This document shows positions 42,817 through 44,332 of a DNA stretch of 44,332 bases, in pieces. The DNA is from Candidatus Hydrogenedentota bacterium (GTDB lineage: Bacteria > Hydrogenedentota > Hydrogenedentia > Hydrogenedentales > SLHB01). Position 1 is the stretch's first letter, and every line of letters begins with the position of its first letter. Made by a program: the position numbers and the translations under genes. A model generated the notes under the pieces. That model searched no databases, was not told the DNA's origin, and was given only the letters and a program-made list of their open reading frames with translations. The DNA lies in NCBI GenBank assembly GCA_020848835.1, contig JADLHJ010000063.1, positions 1-44,332 of the forward strand, in the 5' to 3' direction.

Positions 42817-44060
42817 TACGACGCCAGTTTTTCGACGACCTTGACCTTCACGTCTTCTTTCAAGTCCGCAAGCGATACCGACGTGATGAGCTGGTCGCCT
42901 TCTTTCAAGCCTTCCACAATTTCGACCGTGTTCCAGTTACCGACACCGGTCTTCACATCGCGTCGGACGGCGCGGCCGTTTTCCACGACGTAGGCGAATT
43001 CGCCCCGGATCAGAGACTCCGTAGGCGCATAAATAGTGTTCTCTTTTTCGTCCACGAGGATGATCACGTCCGCGGACATGCCGGTGATGAATTTTTCTTT
43101 GTCCTGCTCGATCTTCACCTGCACGTTGAGCGTGCGGCTGAGATCGGGATTCAAGGACACGACGGGCGAAATGAAATCGACGGTTCCGTAGAAGTCGGTG
43201 CCGCGATAGGCGTCAATGTTAATGCGCACTTTTTGGCCGACTTTAATTTGCGACGCGTTCGCTTCGTCGAAGGGCGCCTCGATATAGATTTCGGAAGGGT
43301 TAACCAATTGGAGCAGTGGCATGCCAATGGTGACCGCCTCCCCCACTTCACGCATGGTCTTCGCAACGATGCCGTCGAATGGCGCCTTGACGTACGCGTT
43401 GTCCAACGCGGCTTCCGCTACCGACACGCCGGCCTGAAGTTGCTCAATTGTCGCCTGCGCCATGATCACTTCTTCGCTGCGCACGGCGTTTTCACCTTCG
43501 CTCGCGAGCGCCGCAGCAAGCGCTTCTTCAGCTACCTTGTATGCGGTATCGGCTTTATCAAATAGGTTCTGCGCGATCGCGTTTTTGTCCTTGAGCGTCT
43601 TGGCTTGTTCGTAGTCTCTTTTTGCCTGATCGAATTGCGCCTGGGCCTGCGCGACACGCGTGCTGGAGACCTTGCCGCTAATGTTCTTGCCCATTTCGGC
43701 TTGCTTGTACCGTGACTCGCCAACTTTGAGATTAGCTTGCGCCAAGCGCACTTGCGCTTTGTATTCGGTATTGCGCAGCTCGACCAATATGTCGCCCTGC
43801 TTGACCTGGTCCCCTTCGTTGGCGGGAAAGCCAACGATAGTGCCCATCGATCCCGCTGCAACGAGCGAGGTGTCGTTCGCCTTCACGGTGCCGGACGCGA
43901 TGGCCGTAATCGTCTGTTCGACGCGGCCGCGCTCGACCGGTTGCGCGGTCACTTCAATCGTTTTTTCGCGGGACAGATACACTGCGGGCAGGCCAATTAC
44001 GGCCGCCAGCAGTATCAGCCACCCAAGGACTTTGGGTCCCAAACTCCGTTGCTTCGCCAT
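42816..44060 (-). CDS. MacA/HlyD-type periplasmic adaptor
   Basis: A 414-residue membrane-fusion protein. A single membrane helix ([20 protein letters not shown], about 12-31) anchors it. A split lipoyl/barrel-sandwich domain ([20 protein letters not shown] ... [20 protein letters not shown]) flanks a long helical hairpin (about 100-220, rich in Ala, Gln and Glu), which reaches toward an outer-membrane channel. A beta-barrel region follows ([15 protein letters not shown]). It links the MacB-type permease to the periplasm or outer membrane. The start at 44060 lies inside the 3' end of the ATPase gene (46-base overlap), so translation is coupled. Confidence 0.9.
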   Translation of the reverse strand: MAKQRSLGPKVLGWLILLAAVIGLPAVYLSREKTIEVTAQPVERGRVEQTITAIASGTVKANDTSLVAAGSMGTIVGFPANEGDQVKQGDILVELRNTEYKAQVRLAQANLKVGESRYKQAEMGKNISGKVSSTRVAQAQAQFDQAKRDYEQAKTLKDKNAIAQNLFDKADTAYKVAEEALAAALASEGENAVRSEEVIMAQATIEQLQAGVSVAEAALDNAYVKAPFDGIVAKTMREVGEAVTIGMPLLQLVNPSEIYIEAPFDEANASQIKVGQKVRINIDAYRGTDFYGTVDFISPVVSLNPDLSRTLNVQVKIEQDKEKFITGMSADVIILVDEKENTIYAPTESLIRGEFAYVVENGRAVRRDVKTGVGNWNTVEIVEGLKEGDQLITSVSLADLKEDVKVKVVEKLAS

Positions 44061-44332
44061 TCGTCCTTCACCAGATTGCCGTCACGGAAACTCATGATGC
44101 GTTCGGCGTGTTCGGCCACCTCGCGCTCGTGTGTCACCATGACGATTGTGTTGCCCTGTTTATGTAAATGGTCAAACAGCGCGAGGATGCTCTCGCCGCT
44201 CGCCGTATCCAGGTTTCCCGTCGGTTCGTCTGCAAACAAGATGCTCGGCTTATTCACCAGCGCACGCGCAATCGCCACACGTTGCCGCTGGCCGCCGGAC
44301 AGTTCGTTCGGCTTGTGGTACATGCGTTCGCC
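44015..44332 (-). CDS. MacB/LolD-type ABC ATPase, N-terminus cut by window edge
   Basis: Only the last 105 codons are present, running off the right edge. [20 protein letters not shown] is the signature, [16 protein letters not shown] the Walker B and D-loop of the LolD/MacB subgroup, and [14 protein letters not shown] the H-loop. It should power the MacB-type permease two genes downstream. The C-terminus ([16 protein letters not shown]) overlaps the adaptor gene by 46 bases. Confidence 0.9.
   Translation of the reverse strand, partial: GERMYHKPNELSGGQRQRVAIARALVNKPSILFADEPTGNLDTASGESILALFDHLHKQGNTIVMVTHEREVAEHAERIMSFRDGNLVKDEWRSNGVWDPKSLGG

Overview
The window reads as chromosomal DNA from a Gram-negative-type, GC-rich, uncultured bacterium. 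Supporting signs are a MacAB-like envelope system, lipoproteins, a GxDLY/SGNH esterase, a LamG-like secreted protein, an Agl23-type (TIGR03663) membrane protein and short-period repeats in the spacers. Together these recall planctomycete-like or Hydrogenedentota-like genomes. That placement is an impression from gene content, not a measurement. No rRNA, tRNA, CRISPR array, integrase, transposase or phage gene was seen.

Layout. 1-904 (-): an ankyrin-repeat protein cut by the window edge, coupled to a secreted LamG-like protein. 1147-2682 (+): a 4-alpha-glucanotransferase (malQ). 2696-3937 (-): an FAD oxidoreductase. 4190-5827 (-): a signalling pair, a degenerate receiver protein followed by an Hpt-STAS protein, behind a good sigma70-like promoter and a long hairpin-containing leader. 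6212-7375 (-): a lipoprotein esterase. 7430-10379: one GT4 and two divergent GT2 glycosyltransferases. 10468-16679 (+): a tight four-gene run of MIP channel, GMC oxidoreductase, exported double-VOC protein and GH63-like glucosidase. 16666-20019 (-): an Agl23-like protein with a C-terminal LysM domain, an SRPBCC protein, a discoidin-like secreted protein and a small Cys-rich protein.

20272-36924 (+) is the most unusual part. A membrane-anchored protein with about nine carboxypeptidase-regulatory-like (beta-sandwich) repeats is followed by six tandem paralogous ABC-2-type permeases (P1-P6), nearly all coupled by ATGA overlaps or 3-base gaps. Each permease is an internal duplication, so 12 homologous half-units lie side by side. 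No ABC ATPase sits among them. The run continues by a GTGA overlap into a three-gene binding-protein ABC importer of the FutA/FbpA type, whose ATPase is short (215 aa).

36919-44332 (-): a uronate-isomerase-like amidohydrolase and two tandem duplicated acyl-CoA synthetases with their own promoter, then a MacB-type permease, a MacA-type adaptor and an ATPase cut by the right edge.

How the genes may work together: the permease cluster looks like a dedicated multi-subunit exporter or envelope machine, with the repeat protein as a periplasm-facing partner. The ATPase would have to come from elsewhere or from the downstream importer. The 10468-16679 run looks like uptake and oxidation of a small polyol or sugar released from a glucoside. 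These are inferences from gene order and domains.
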